A stretch of 15,575 nt of DNA from an uncultured Moraxella sp. (GTDB taxonomy: Bacteria; Pseudomonadota; Gammaproteobacteria; Pseudomonadales; Moraxellaceae): assembly GCA_937975585.1 (NCBI GenBank), contig CALJUC010000187.1, forward strand, positions 1 to 15,575, written 5' to 3'. The position numbers and the translations under genes were made by a program. Below are positions 6,314 through 14,568 of the stretch, piece after piece. The notes beneath the pieces are model-generated. The model was not told the origin of the DNA. It did not search any database and saw only the letters and a list, made by a program, of their open reading frames with translations. Numbering within the stretch: position 1 is the first letter of the stretch; the number at the start of each line of letters is the position of its first letter.

Positions 6314-7528
6314 TTACACGCGTTCAATAATCAGCGCGATACCTTGACCCACCCCGATACACATGGTGCATAGCGCATAATGGCCACCAGTCGTTTCAAG
6401 CTGATTCAAGGCGGTAGTAACTAAACGTGCACCCGATGCGCCTAGCGGGTGACCTAGCGAAATTGCACCACCATTTGGGTTTACTTTTTCGCTGTCATCT
6501 GGTAAACCTAGATCACGGGTTACAGCCAAGGCTTGCGCCGCGAATGCTTCGTTTAGCTCAATCACATCCATTTGGTCTAGGGTTAGATTGGCTTGTTTTA
6601 GCAATTTTTTCACTGCTGGCGCAGGACCAAAGCCCATGATGCGTGGCTCAACACCGACCGTGGTACTTGCGATGATTTTGGCACGTGGTTTTAGGTTGTA
6701 TTGTTCAACAGCCGCATCTGATGCGATTAATAAGGCAGCCGCACCGTCATTGATACCTGACGCGTTACCGGCAGTGACCGTGCCTTCTGGTTTTACCACA
6801 CCTTTGAGTTTTGCCAAGGCTTCTAAGGTGGTTTGTGGACGTGGATGTTCATCGGTATCCACCACAACTGGCTCGCCTTTACGCTGTGGGATGGTCACAG
6901 GGACGATTTCTTTGGCAAAAAACCCTTTATCTTGGGCAGCTTTGGTGCGTTGTTGGCTGTTATAAGCGAACTGGTCTTGGTCTTGACGATTGACATTAAA
7001 CTGCTCCGCCACGTTTTCTGCGGTCTGTGGCATGGTTTCCACACCGTACTGTTCTTTAAGTTTTGGGTTGATAAAACGCCATCCCATGGTGGTGTCTTCG
7101 ATTTTTTGGCCACGGCTATACGCGGTTTCGGCTTTACCCATGACAAATGGTGCGCGGCTCATGCTTTCCACACCACCTGCAACGATTAGGTTGGCTTCTT
7201 TGGCTTTAATCGCACGTGCGGCAATCGCTAGTGCGTCTAGAGATGAGCCACATAAGCGGTTGATGGTCGTGGCAGGTACTTGGTAAGGAATACCAGCTAA
7301 GAGCGCTGACATACGACCGACGTTACGGTTATCTTCACCGGCTTGGTTGGCACAGCCGTAAATAATATCGTCAACTTGTTCCCAATCCACACTTGGGTTA
7401 CGTTCCATTAGCGCTTTTAGCGGAATGGCACCTAGGTCATCAGCACGGACACTGGCAAGGCTGCCACCGAAACGACCCACTGGGGTACGAATGGCGTCAA
7501 TGATATAGGCGTTGGTTAAGTTACTCAT
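6314..7528 (-). CDS. pcaF: 3-oxoadipyl-CoA thiolase
   Basis: Thiolase that cleaves 3-oxoadipyl-CoA with CoA to succinyl-CoA and acetyl-CoA, the final step of the 3-oxoadipate pathway. The product has 404 residues. The nucleophile is Cys93 in NRLCGSS. NEAFAAQALA is present in the second half, His360 lies in GGAISLGHPLGASG, and acid/base Cys390 lies in CTMCIGVGQG. The CTMCIGVGQG ending and the overall length fit the 3-oxoadipyl-CoA/acetyl-CoA thiolase family, and the neighbours I, J and D settle the substrate. AAGGAA precedes the ATG by about 7 nt. It lies 90 bp downstream of J and 46 bp upstream of D on the same transcript. catF is the alternative Acinetobacter name. Confidence 0.95.
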   Translation of the reverse strand: MSNLTNAYIIDAIRTPVGRFGGSLASVRADDLGAIPLKALMERNPSVDWEQVDDIIYGCANQAGEDNRNVGRMSALLAGIPYQVPATTINRLCGSSLDALAIAARAIKAKEANLIVAGGVESMSRAPFVMGKAETAYSRGQKIEDTTMGWRFINPKLKEQYGVETMPQTAENVAEQFNVNRQDQDQFAYNSQQRTKAAQDKGFFAKEIVPVTIPQRKGEPVVVDTDEHPRPQTTLEALAKLKGVVKPEGTVTAGNASGINDGAAALLIASDAAVEQYNLKPRAKIIASTTVGVEPRIMGFGPAPAVKKLLKQANLTLDQMDVIELNEAFAAQALAVTRDLGLPDDSEKVNPNGGAISLGHPLGASGARLVTTALNQLETTGGHYALCTMCIGVGQGIALIIERV

Positions 7529-7575
7529 GGCAAATTCCTTTGCAAATACGGTGAATAGTTTTTAATTAATTTGGC

Positions 7576-7612
7576 TATCGGATGATCGGGTTAAGCTTTT
7601 AATAATCCGATA
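7576..7612 (-). repeat. Inverted repeat between the J and F genes
   Basis: TATCGGAT (7576-7583) and ATCCGATA (7605-7612) are perfect 8-bp arms around a 21-nt loop. They lie just after the J stop codon, in the 90-bp J-F gap. The stem is AT-leaning and has no U-tract. It may be a weak intercistronic mRNA structure or coincidence. Confidence 0.3.
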
Positions 7613-7618
7613 TGTTAT

Positions 7619-8272
7619 TTATTTAGTGGTAGCGTCGATTAAGGTCGCACCGGTTAGGCTTTGTAATTCGTCAAAGCTTAAGCCGGCAACTTTTTCTATG
7701 ACTTTTAGACCCTCTGGGGTGACGTCAATCACACAAAGATCGGTGTAAATACGGTCGACACATTTTTTACCAGTCACTGGGTATGTCAATGCTTTAACGA
7801 TTTTTGGCTCGCCTTTTTTGGTCACGTGGTCGGTGGTGACGAATACTTTTTTTGCACCAACGGCCAAATCCATCGCACCGCCAACGGCCGGAATGGCATC
7901 CGGCGCACCGGTGTGCCAGTTAGCTAGGTCACCGTTTTCAGCGATTTGGAATGCACCCAATACGCAGATGTCTAGGTGGCCACCGCGCATCATGGCAAAT
8001 GAGTCGCCATGGTGGAAGTAAGCACCGCCTTGTAGCATGGTGACAAATTCTTTACCTGCATTAATCAGGTCTGGGTCTTCTTCACCCGGTGCTGGTGGTG
8101 GACCAAAGGCCAATAAACCGTTTTCTGAATGTAGGAAAATTTCTTTGTCCGCAGGTAGATAGCTGGCGATTTTGGTCGGTAAACCAATTCCTAAATTTAC
8201 GTATGAGCCTTCTGGAATATCTTGGGCGACGCGTTCAGCGATTTGGTCGCGGGTCATTTTTTGGTAAGTCAT
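7619..8272 (-). CDS. pcaJ: 3-oxoadipate CoA-transferase, subunit B
   Basis: Beta subunit of succinyl-CoA:3-oxoadipate CoA-transferase, which moves CoA from succinyl-CoA to 3-oxoadipate. The product has 217 residues, as in the family. VNLGIGLPTKIA (25-36) and the catalytic glutamate Glu50 in HSENGLLAFGPPP are clear. GGAYFHHGDSFAMMRGGHLD and the later ALTYPVTGKKCVDRIYTDL are typical of the B subunit of CoA-transferase family I. The ATG follows AAGGGG by about 7 nt. It lies 49 bp after subunit A, with which it must form a heteromer. Very similar enzymes use acetoacetate (ScoB/AtoA), but the pathway neighbours favour 3-oxoadipate. catJ is the alternative name. Confidence 0.94.
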   Translation of the reverse strand: MTYQKMTRDQIAERVAQDIPEGSYVNLGIGLPTKIASYLPADKEIFLHSENGLLAFGPPPAPGEEDPDLINAGKEFVTMLQGGAYFHHGDSFAMMRGGHLDICVLGAFQIAENGDLANWHTGAPDAIPAVGGAMDLAVGAKKVFVTTDHVTKKGEPKIVKALTYPVTGKKCVDRIYTDLCVIDVTPEGLKVIEKVAGLSFDELQSLTGATLIDATTK

Positions 8273-8321
8273 GTGAGTTCCCCTTTATCTTTTTATCAGG
8301 TCAATGTGTCAGTCGGTTCAA

Positions 8322-9014
8322 TTACGCGGTTTGCGCGGTATTGTTGTCGTTGCTGTCAATCGCAATGACGTGTTGCACAAAGATACCTGGGGTGACGATG
8401 ACTTCTGGGTCTAGTTCACCTAGTTCAACGACTTCATTGACTTGGGCAATCGTGAGGTCAGCGGCCATCGCCATGATAGGGCCAAAGTTACGTGCAGATT
8501 TGTTGTAGACCAAGTTACCCCAACGGTCGCCTTTATGCGCTTTGATAAGGGCAACGTCAGCGCGGATTGGGTATTCAAGAACGTAGTCTTTGCCGTCGAT
8601 TTCACGGGTTTCTTTGCCTTCAGCCAGTAGGGTGCCATAACCGGTTGGGGTATAAATCGCACCTAAGCCCATACCAGCGGCCTGAATACGACAGGCCAAG
8701 TTGCCTTGTGGGACGACTTCAAGCTCGATTCTACCGGCACGATAAAGCGCATCAAAGATATATGAGTCAGCTTGACGAGGAAATGAGCAGATGATTTTTT
8801 TAACCGCGCCCGTTTGTAATAGTTTGGCCAGACCAAAATCCCCGTTACCCGCGTTGTTGCTGACGATGGTCAAGTCTTTGGCACCGCGTTCAATCAGACC
8901 ATCAATTAACTCGGCTGGCTGACCGGCCGCACCAAAGCCACCAATTAAGATAGTCGCACCGTCTTTTACTTGCGCCAGCACTTGTTGTAAATTCAATTCT
9001 GCTTTGTTGATCAT
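8322..9014 (-). CDS. pcaI: 3-oxoadipate CoA-transferase, subunit A
   Basis: Alpha subunit of succinyl-CoA:3-oxoadipate CoA-transferase. The product has 230 residues. The glycine-rich motif IGGFGAAGQPAELI at 24-37 is the family I signature of subunit A, followed by LTIVSNNAGNGDFGLAKLL. Further blocks are EVVPQGNLACRIQAAGMGLGA and TPTGYGT. AGGGGA sits 5 nt upstream of the ATG. The gene starts the I-J-F-D segment and lies 78 bp after benE, with no terminator in between, so it is likely read from the ben transcript. catI is the alternative name, and gene order alone favours the cat set. Confidence 0.94.
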   Translation of the reverse strand: MINKAELNLQQVLAQVKDGATILIGGFGAAGQPAELIDGLIERGAKDLTIVSNNAGNGDFGLAKLLQTGAVKKIICSFPRQADSYIFDALYRAGRIELEVVPQGNLACRIQAAGMGLGAIYTPTGYGTLLAEGKETREIDGKDYVLEYPIRADVALIKAHKGDRWGNLVYNKSARNFGPIMAMAADLTIAQVNEVVELGELDPEVIVTPGIFVQHVIAIDSNDNNTAQTA

Positions 9015-9092
9015 GGTAATCCCCTAAGATTAAGCATGCACTTGTTAAATGGAATTTCTAAATAAGTCCGTTGGTTAATGGGTGAAAAATCG

Positions 9093-10292
9093 TTAGGTCG
9101 TAGCGGGACGTTTGATGGCATGCAATACTGCGTAACTCGCCATACCGATGACAATCCCCCAAAACACCGAGCCCAGTCCGAGTAGCTTCATGCCAGATAC
9201 GGTGGCCAAAAACGTAATCAACGCCGCTTCTTTATCGTGTGGCTGTTGCATGGCGATGGTTAAATTGCTCATTAACGCATTTAGCAGCGCCAAACCCGCC
9301 AAGGTCGCAATCATGGCTTTGGGCAATAAATGGAACAACCCAACCAAACTTGCCGCGAATAAGCCACCGAGCAAATAAAACACCCCATTGGCAATACCGG
9401 CCACATACCGGCGCTTTGGGTCATCGTGGCAGTTGTCACCCATACAAAGCGCAGCGGTCACCGCGGCTTGGACGATACTGATACCACCAAAAAACGCCAC
9501 CACCAATGACGATACACTGGCAACACTCAATATCGGCTTACTGGAAATCGGGTAATCATTGAGTTTCAGCAGTGCCATACCGGGTAAAAACTGCCCCGTC
9601 AAATTTAACAAGACCAATGGCAACGCCAAATTCACCATCGCTGACCACGAAAACGTCGGTGTAATCCATTCTGGTCGGGTTAAGCTAAAATCTATCGCGA
9701 CTGAATGAATGTTACCGGTCATCAGACTGACCGCAATACCGGTCAGCAATACCCAAACAATCGCATAGCGCGGCATGATACGGCGAAATAGCACATACAC
9801 ACCCAGCATGGTAAATGCCAGTACTGGTAAAGTCTGGGCAGAATGGAAAATCCCGACCCCAAACTGAAACAAAATCCCGGCCATCATACCTGCGGCAACA
9901 CCTTGCGGAATCCAAGCCAACAGCTTATCAAAATACCCGGTTACCCCAATTAGTAAGGTAATGACCGCTGTGACTAAATAAGCGCCAATGACATCGCTTA
10001 GGCTAATATCAGGGAATAGGGTGATTAACAGCGCGGTACCTGGAATCGACCAAGCTAGCAGGACAGGCTTTTGATATCGCCAAGATAGATAAATGGTGGG
10101 AATCGCAGAGCCAATCGAGATTGCCCATACCCACGAGGCAATCATCGAGGCACTGACCCCAGCCGCTTGCCCCGCCTGAAACACGATGACTAACGGTCCA
10201 GCGTAAGAAATAATGACCGCCAGCAAACCAGCAATAATGGCTGACAGCGAGATATCTTGTTTTAGCTGTTGCCAGCGCATTAGATGGGACAT
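9093..10292 (-). CDS. benE: Benzoate:H+ symporter BenE
   Basis: Inner-membrane secondary transporter of the BenE family, predicted to import benzoate with protons. The product has 399 residues and is hydrophobic throughout, with roughly 11-12 membrane segments by eye. Family blocks are VIISYAGPLVIVFQA early, GTALLITLFPDISLSDVIGA, AWIPQGVAAGMMAGILFQFGVG, FGGISIVQAAVTAALCMGDN and AGIANGVFYLLGGLFAA. The start at ATG 10292 has AAGGA 8 nt upstream and a family-like MSHLMRWQQLKQDIS. The ATG at 10346 adds 18 polar residues with no ribosome-binding site. It follows benD by 195 bp, the largest gap in the ben block, so a separate promoter there is possible although I saw none. Confidence 0.93.
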   Translation of the reverse strand: MSHLMRWQQLKQDISLSAIIAGLLAVIISYAGPLVIVFQAGQAAGVSASMIASWVWAISIGSAIPTIYLSWRYQKPVLLAWSIPGTALLITLFPDISLSDVIGAYLVTAVITLLIGVTGYFDKLLAWIPQGVAAGMMAGILFQFGVGIFHSAQTLPVLAFTMLGVYVLFRRIMPRYAIVWVLLTGIAVSLMTGNIHSVAIDFSLTRPEWITPTFSWSAMVNLALPLVLLNLTGQFLPGMALLKLNDYPISSKPILSVASVSSLVVAFFGGISIVQAAVTAALCMGDNCHDDPKRRYVAGIANGVFYLLGGLFAASLVGLFHLLPKAMIATLAGLALLNALMSNLTIAMQQPHDKEAALITFLATVSGMKLLGLGSVFWGIVIGMASYAVLHAIKRPATT

Positions 10293-10487
10293 GGCACGTT
10301 CCTTGTGCTTTATCTGGTTAGTTTGGCTAACAAAGTGCCCTAGCATAACACGGCTTTAATTGACCAAAACCAGTACGTTTACGTCTTTTAATCAGCAAAA
10401 AGTTTTATATAAAATCTTGTATAACATGCGGCAAATCAGTGGTTAATCCCTCTAATTTGCCTTGGCTAACCTCAGTCGCCGTCAGGC
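10293..10487 (-). other. benD-benE intergenic gap
   Basis: 195 bp between two co-directional genes. There is a small stem, GTTAG-TTTGG-CTAAC (10317-10331), near the benE ribosome-binding site. I found no U-tract terminator and no well-formed promoter. The LysR-type half-site pair ATAC-N7-GTAT was not found. Confidence 0.4.
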
Positions 10488-11285
10488 TTAACCTTGGTCA
10501 CCACCGCCGACAGGGACAACCGTACCAGTAATGTAAGACGCATCATCAGACGCCAAGAACAAAATCGCATTGACCTGTTCATTAATGGTGCCATAACGCT
10601 TCATAAAGGTACGGTCCTTGGTTTGGTCAACCACTTCTTGCATCCACGCCTGTTCTTGCTCGGTCGGTGGCACTGGGTTACGTGGGGTTTTGCGTGGTGG
10701 CGCTTCGGTACCACCGGTTGCAATGGCATTGACGCGAATATTGTCTTTAGCATGTTCGAATGCCAAGGCTGCTGTCAACGCATTGACGCCACCTTTGGCC
10801 GCAGAATAAGGCACGCGGTTGATACCACGTGTCGCCACCGATGACACATTAACAATCACACCGCCTTGCTGCGTCAACATCTGTGGCAATACCGCACGGC
10901 AGCACCACATGGTTGGCATCAATGAGCGATTGATTTCTTTCATGATTTCGTCAGCGCCAAACTGCTCAAAGGGCTTCATCCAAATCGCGCCACCCACATT
11001 GTTAATCAAGATATCAATTTGGCCAAACGTTTCAATCGCATGATCCGCAACCGATTGCGCACCTTCAAAGGTTTCCAGATCTGCTTTAATCATCGTTGCG
11101 GTTTGACCCGCAGCAATGATTTCTTGATGCACCTGGTCAAGGTAGTCAGAACGATCCACCAACACCACCAGGCCGCCTTCGGCCGCCACCTGTAAGGCCA
11201 CGCCTTGGCCGATACCTTGGGCGGCACCGGTAACGATAACCACTTTATTGGTAAAACGTTGTGGATTGTGTGATGGTTGATTCAT
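10488..11285 (-). CDS. benD: cis-1,2-dihydroxycyclohexa-3,5-diene-1-carboxylate dehydrogenase BenD
   Basis: Short-chain dehydrogenase that oxidises and decarboxylates the benzoate cis-diol to catechol with NAD+. The product has 265 residues. The cofactor motif TGAAQGIG spans 19-26, with Asp44 (VLVDRSD) positioned for NAD+ preference. NNVGG lies at 95-99. The catalytic region NVSSVATRGINRVPYSAAKGG has Ser148/149, Tyr160 and Lys164. The C-terminus PVGGGDQG is typical. The NVSSVATRGINRVPY block and the benABC neighbours separate BenD from generic SDRs. AAAGGA lies 8 nt upstream of the ATG. It is 68 bp downstream of benC on the same strand. XylL is the equivalent in toluate pathways and is the main alternative. 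Confidence 0.95.
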   Translation of the reverse strand: MNQPSHNPQRFTNKVVIVTGAAQGIGQGVALQVAAEGGLVVLVDRSDYLDQVHQEIIAAGQTATMIKADLETFEGAQSVADHAIETFGQIDILINNVGGAIWMKPFEQFGADEIMKEINRSLMPTMWCCRAVLPQMLTQQGGVIVNVSSVATRGINRVPYSAAKGGVNALTAALAFEHAKDNIRVNAIATGGTEAPPRKTPRNPVPPTEQEQAWMQEVVDQTKDRTFMKRYGTINEQVNAILFLASDDASYITGTVVPVGGGDQG

Positions 11286-11353
11286 GGTCTTGTCCTTTTA
11301 TGACTGTCGTACAAAGTACATTGCTGAATATCTTCAACAAATCTGGCAACGAA

Positions 11354-12367
11354 TTAGTTTGCTGAGAATTTCTCAAATAAGAAATTCGCCGGTGCAACGT
11401 TTTCGGTTTCTAACCAACCACGTACCGCATCAACCATAGCAACAGGGCCACATAGGTAGATGTCTACATCACCGGCATTCAACCAATCTTTTTCGATATG
11501 CGCGGTCACATAGCCTTTACGTTCGTGACTTGACTCAGCGCTAGCAACCACCGTGCGGTAATCAAACCAATCGTGTTTGGCTTTAAACACTTCTAACACA
11601 TCGATAGCTACCAAGTCGTTGTCGTTGGTGACACCAAATACCAGACGTACCGGTTGGGTTGAGCCTGTTTCATCCAACACTTGTAGCATGGACAAGAAAG
11701 GTGCGATACCCGTACCACCCGCCAACATTAATACTGGACGAGTCACTGGGCGCAAGTAGAAGCTACCAAATGGGCCAGTAAAGCTCATTTTGTCGCCGAT
11801 ATTGGCAGTGTTCGATAAGAAGTCACTCATCTTGCCATTGGGTACATTACGCACCACAAATTGGGTCACGCGATTTTTTGGTTTTGAGCTAAATGAGTAT
11901 GAACGATGCTCACTGCTACCTGGTAGGTTCACGTTAACGTACTGACCAGCCAAGAAATGCACATCCGGCTCGTCTGCCTCTAATTCAACTGAGAAACAGA
12001 TGGTTGAGTCTGATACTTTATCTAGGGCAGTCAACGTACCTTTAAATTCATGAATTTCGGTTTTACAAACTTCAGATGATGCCAAAATTTGTACCACTGA
12101 ATCAGAGGTCGGGTGACATTGGCAAGCCAATACAAAGCCGTCGGCAGCATCTTCAGGGGTGAGCGCATCTTCGATGTAAGTTTCTTCAGGCATATCATAC
12201 GAGCCTGATTCGTAATAGGCACGACAAGTACCACAGGCACCATCGCGGCAGTCTAGCGGAATGTTAATTTTTTGGCGATAAGCCGCGTCTGATAGGGTTT
12301 CGCCGTTATTCACACCGATAAAACGGGTAACACCATCTTCAAACTGAAGGGCAACTTGATGAGTCAT
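11354..12367 (-). CDS. benC: Benzoate 1,2-dioxygenase reductase component BenC
   Basis: Electron-transfer component that passes electrons from NADH through FAD and a plant-type [2Fe-2S] cluster to the BenAB oxygenase. The product has 337 residues. The ferredoxin domain is at 1-100 with cluster cysteines 40, 45, 48 and 82 (C-x4-C-x2-C-x33-C). The FAD domain has RSYSFS at 155-160. The NAD-binding domain starts with GGTGIAPF at 217-224 and ends with LCGPVAMV and a C-terminal FEKFSAN. I placed the start at ATG 12367, 8 nt after AAGGA. A TTG two codons upstream is only 2 nt from that site and is rejected. It follows benB by 106 bp. Confidence 0.96.
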   Translation of the reverse strand: MTHQVALQFEDGVTRFIGVNNGETLSDAAYRQKINIPLDCRDGACGTCRAYYESGSYDMPEETYIEDALTPEDAADGFVLACQCHPTSDSVVQILASSEVCKTEIHEFKGTLTALDKVSDSTICFSVELEADEPDVHFLAGQYVNVNLPGSSEHRSYSFSSKPKNRVTQFVVRNVPNGKMSDFLSNTANIGDKMSFTGPFGSFYLRPVTRPVLMLAGGTGIAPFLSMLQVLDETGSTQPVRLVFGVTNDNDLVAIDVLEVFKAKHDWFDYRTVVASAESSHERKGYVTAHIEKDWLNAGDVDIYLCGPVAMVDAVRGWLETENVAPANFLFEKFSAN

Positions 12368-12473
12368 AGCCAATATCCTTATGGTTGTCGTCTGTCGTGC
12401 ATCCTACCAATTGTCAATATTGGGTAGCCCAAGCTAAGTTAGACCACCCCTTCACAACTGGCATGGCGTCCAA

Positions 12474-12980
12474 TTAAATGTGATAAATATCAATTACTTG
12501 GTTGATATAGTCGTTTTTGAGTACCACGTATTTGTTGGTAATCACTGGGGTTTCACCCGACATATCAATCACATAACGTGACATACCAAAGTAGTTATAC
12601 AAGGTTTTGTAGCGGAAACTGAGCGTTGACCAGTTAAAGCGTACAGTCACGTTGTTGCCATCCACCGATTCGATTTCGATGTTGCTGATGTTGTGACTGG
12701 TACGCGTGTCAGGCATCGTTGCTGATGAACGCTCGGTTTTGATACGGAACACACGGTCTTCCAAGCCTTGACGGTCTGGGTAGTAGATCAACGAGATTTC
12801 CTGCATCGGATCGGTGGTCAAGGTATCATCATCATCCCAAGCTGGCATCCAAAATTCGGCGCTTGGCGCATAGCAGTTCAACCAATCATCCCATTGTTCG
12901 TCATCCAAAAAACGGGCTTCTTGGTATAAGAATTGGGTGATGTTATGCTGTAACTCAATACGGGTAGTCAGGTCGCTCAT
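12474..12980 (-). CDS. benB: Benzoate 1,2-dioxygenase beta subunit BenB
   Basis: Small structural subunit of the ring-hydroxylating oxygenase, expected to assemble as alpha3-beta3. The product has 168 residues and the SnoaL-like cystatin fold seen in this family. Recognisable blocks are QHNITQFLYQEARFLDDEQWDDWL (residues 11-34), AEFWMPAWDDDD, ISLIYYPDRQGLEDRVFRI and RTSHNISNI. It has no metal-binding motif, as expected. The ATG overlaps the benA stop as ATGA (12977-12980), so translation is coupled, which suits a 1:1 subunit ratio. Confidence 0.95.
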   Translation of the reverse strand: MSDLTTRIELQHNITQFLYQEARFLDDEQWDDWLNCYAPSAEFWMPAWDDDDTLTTDPMQEISLIYYPDRQGLEDRVFRIKTERSSATMPDTRTSHNISNIEIESVDGNNVTVRFNWSTLSFRYKTLYNYFGMSRYVIDMSGETPVITNKYVVLKNDYINQVIDIYHI

Positions 12981-14374
12981 GCGTTGTCTCCTTGCGCTTG
13001 TTCCAAACCGTTTTCTAACGCGCGTTCTGTGGCAATCGCATCTTTCATGACATCTAACCAGTGCTCATGCTGCGCTAGGTATAGGCCTTCATCTTCGGTC
13101 TTAACACCGCTTAATTTTGGTTTTAAACCAATTTCATCAGCAACCGCATCTGGACCATGTACCCAGTGCTTGGCACCACGGCTCATGTCATTCCATTCAA
13201 CTTCAATACCACCGTAGCCCACTTGGCATGAACGGAATTCTTCCAAGTCATCTGGCGTCGCCATACCTGACGCGTTAAAGAAGTCTTCGTATTGACGAAT
13301 ACGACGTTGACGCGCTTCGGGTGCTTCATTTTTTGGTGCGATACAGTAGATAGTGACTTCAGTTTTGTTCACTGCTAATGGGCGCAATACGCGGATTTGC
13401 GAACCGAACTGATCCATCAAGTAGACGTTTGGATATAAGCATAGGTTACGTGAACGCTCGATCATCCATTTTGCGGTTGCTTCGCCATATAACTCAGTGT
13501 ATTTGTCATAGTTGGCGTAGTTAGGACGGTCTTCTGGGTTACCCCATTGGGTCCAAAGTAGAATATGACCATTGTCAAAACCGTAAGAGCCACCGCCTTG
13601 TTTACCCCAGCTACCCGCGCTCATGGCACGAATGTTATCACCGGCTTGTTTTTCTTTACGTTGTTGGGTGGTCGCCGCATAGTTCCAGTGAACCGCTGAT
13701 ACGTGATAACCATCTGCACCATTTTCGGCGGTTAGTTTCCAGTTACCTTCGTAGGTGTAAGTCGATGAACCACGTAACACTTCTAAGCCATCTTCTGATT
13801 GGTCAACAATCATGTCGATGATTTTGGTGGCTTCGCCTAGGTATTCGGCCAATGGCTGTACGTCTGGGTTTAAGCTGCCGAATAGGAAACCTTTGTAGTT
13901 TTCAAAACGGGCAACTTTTTTCAGGTCATGAGAACCTTCTTTATTGAAACAATCGCCATAACCTGCATCAGTTGGGTCTTTAACTTTAAGCAATTTACCT
14001 GAGTTATTAAATGTCCAGCCATGGAACGGGCAGGTATAACTGGCTTTATTGCCTTTTTTGTAACGGCATAATTGGGCGCCACGGTGGGTACACGCATTGA
14101 TCATGGCGTTTAATTCACCATTTTTGTTGCGGGCAATGATAATAGGCTGACGACCCATATAAGTGGTGTAATAATCATTGATATTTGGGATTTGGCTTTC
14201 ATGTGCCAGATAGACCCAGTTGCCTTCAAAGATGTATTTCATTTCTAGATCGAACAAGGCTTCATCAGTGAAGATTGAACGATGAACTTTATAATCGCCT
14301 AATTCAGGGTTTTCGACTAATAACTCATCGATACGTTCTAGATGGCTGGTGTTGATAACAGGAATCCTTGGCAT
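12977..14374 (-). CDS. benA: Benzoate 1,2-dioxygenase alpha subunit BenA
   Basis: Catalytic subunit that dihydroxylates benzoate to the cis-diol carboxylate with O2. The product has 465 residues. The Rieske centre is CTH at 95-97 and CPFH at 115-118 (C-x-H-x17-C-x2-H). The mononuclear iron site has His224 and His229 in ENGADGYHVSAVHW, with bridging Asp221. The third ligand is probably Asp375 or Asp376 in ATPDDLEEF. The block DMSRGAKHWVHGPD follows in the C-terminal third. Relatives with the same architecture act on toluate (XylX) or anthranilate (AntA). Adjacent benC, benD and benE favour benzoate. GGGAG lies 6-7 nt upstream of the ATG. It overlaps benB by 4 bp and lies 194 bp downstream of catA. 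Confidence 0.96.
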   Translation of the reverse strand: MPRIPVINTSHLERIDELLVENPELGDYKVHRSIFTDEALFDLEMKYIFEGNWVYLAHESQIPNINDYYTTYMGRQPIIIARNKNGELNAMINACTHRGAQLCRYKKGNKASYTCPFHGWTFNNSGKLLKVKDPTDAGYGDCFNKEGSHDLKKVARFENYKGFLFGSLNPDVQPLAEYLGEATKIIDMIVDQSEDGLEVLRGSSTYTYEGNWKLTAENGADGYHVSAVHWNYAATTQQRKEKQAGDNIRAMSAGSWGKQGGGSYGFDNGHILLWTQWGNPEDRPNYANYDKYTELYGEATAKWMIERSRNLCLYPNVYLMDQFGSQIRVLRPLAVNKTEVTIYCIAPKNEAPEARQRRIRQYEDFFNASGMATPDDLEEFRSCQVGYGGIEVEWNDMSRGAKHWVHGPDAVADEIGLKPKLSGVKTEDEGLYLAQHEHWLDVMKDAIATERALENGLEQAQGDNA

Positions 14375-14440
14375 AACGCGCTCCCTATATAAAATGATAA
14401 ATTGTCAAACCCGATGACACATTACTTGTCTTGATAAAGC

Positions 14441-14491
14441 TTGCCCAAATCATGCTTTGACAGTAGGCAATCAAAACAGAATGTTGGGCAA
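14441..14491 (-). repeat. 8-bp inverted repeat upstream of benA
   Basis: TTGCCCAA (14441-14448) and TTGGGCAA (14484-14491) are perfect inverted arms 35 bp apart. CAT and ATG just inside add three further pairs. A second pair, TGTCAAA (14403-14409) and TTTGACA (14456-14462), overlaps it. These could be alternative folds of the benA leader or operator-like arms. No known regulator motif matches. Confidence 0.3.
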
Positions 14492-14503
14492 TGCAGGGGG
14501 AAC

Positions 14504-14535
14504 GCTAGGGCATCAACGTTGCTTGACACCCTAGC
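14504..14535 (-). promoter_or_regulatory. Long hairpin in the catA-benA intercistronic region
   Basis: In the minus-strand RNA GCUAGGGUGUCAA pairs with UUGAUGCCCUAGC to form a 13-bp stem with a 6-nt loop. Two of the pairs are adjacent G-U wobbles. In plus-strand RNA those two positions are C/A mismatches, so the structure suits the catA-ben transcript. The T4 tract lies on the plus-strand 3' side; in the sense direction the stem is followed by GUUCCCCC, so it is not a standard intrinsic terminator for catA. A role in RNA processing, stability or differential expression of catA and benA is inferred. Confidence 0.5.
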
Positions 14536-14568
14536 TTTTAGCACAATTTACTGGATAATTTGTAACAA

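Noticed and set aside
6588..6965. Open plus-strand frame of 125 codons opposite pcaF
   Set aside because: It lies wholly within a confidently assigned gene on the other strand, and its product shows no domain-like features. The same applies to the other long antisense frames.
12368..12373. TTG start for benC two codons upstream of the ATG
   Set aside because: It would lie only 2 nt from the AAGGA element, while the ATG at 12367 is spaced correctly.
12404..12427. Small stem CTACCAAT/ATTGGGTAG in the benB-benC gap
   Set aside because: Short, with a bulged base and no T-tract. It is not convincing as a terminator or regulatory element.
14380..14408. TTGACA (minus strand, 14408-14403) followed by TATATA as a benA promoter
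   Set aside because: The spacer is only about 11 bp, and a correctly spaced -10 would fall on the ribosome-binding site of benA.
14375..14568. BenM/CatM-type operator (ATAC-N7-GTAT) upstream of benA
   Set aside because: I looked for the motif here and in the benD-benE gap and found no match. It may lie upstream of catA, outside the window.
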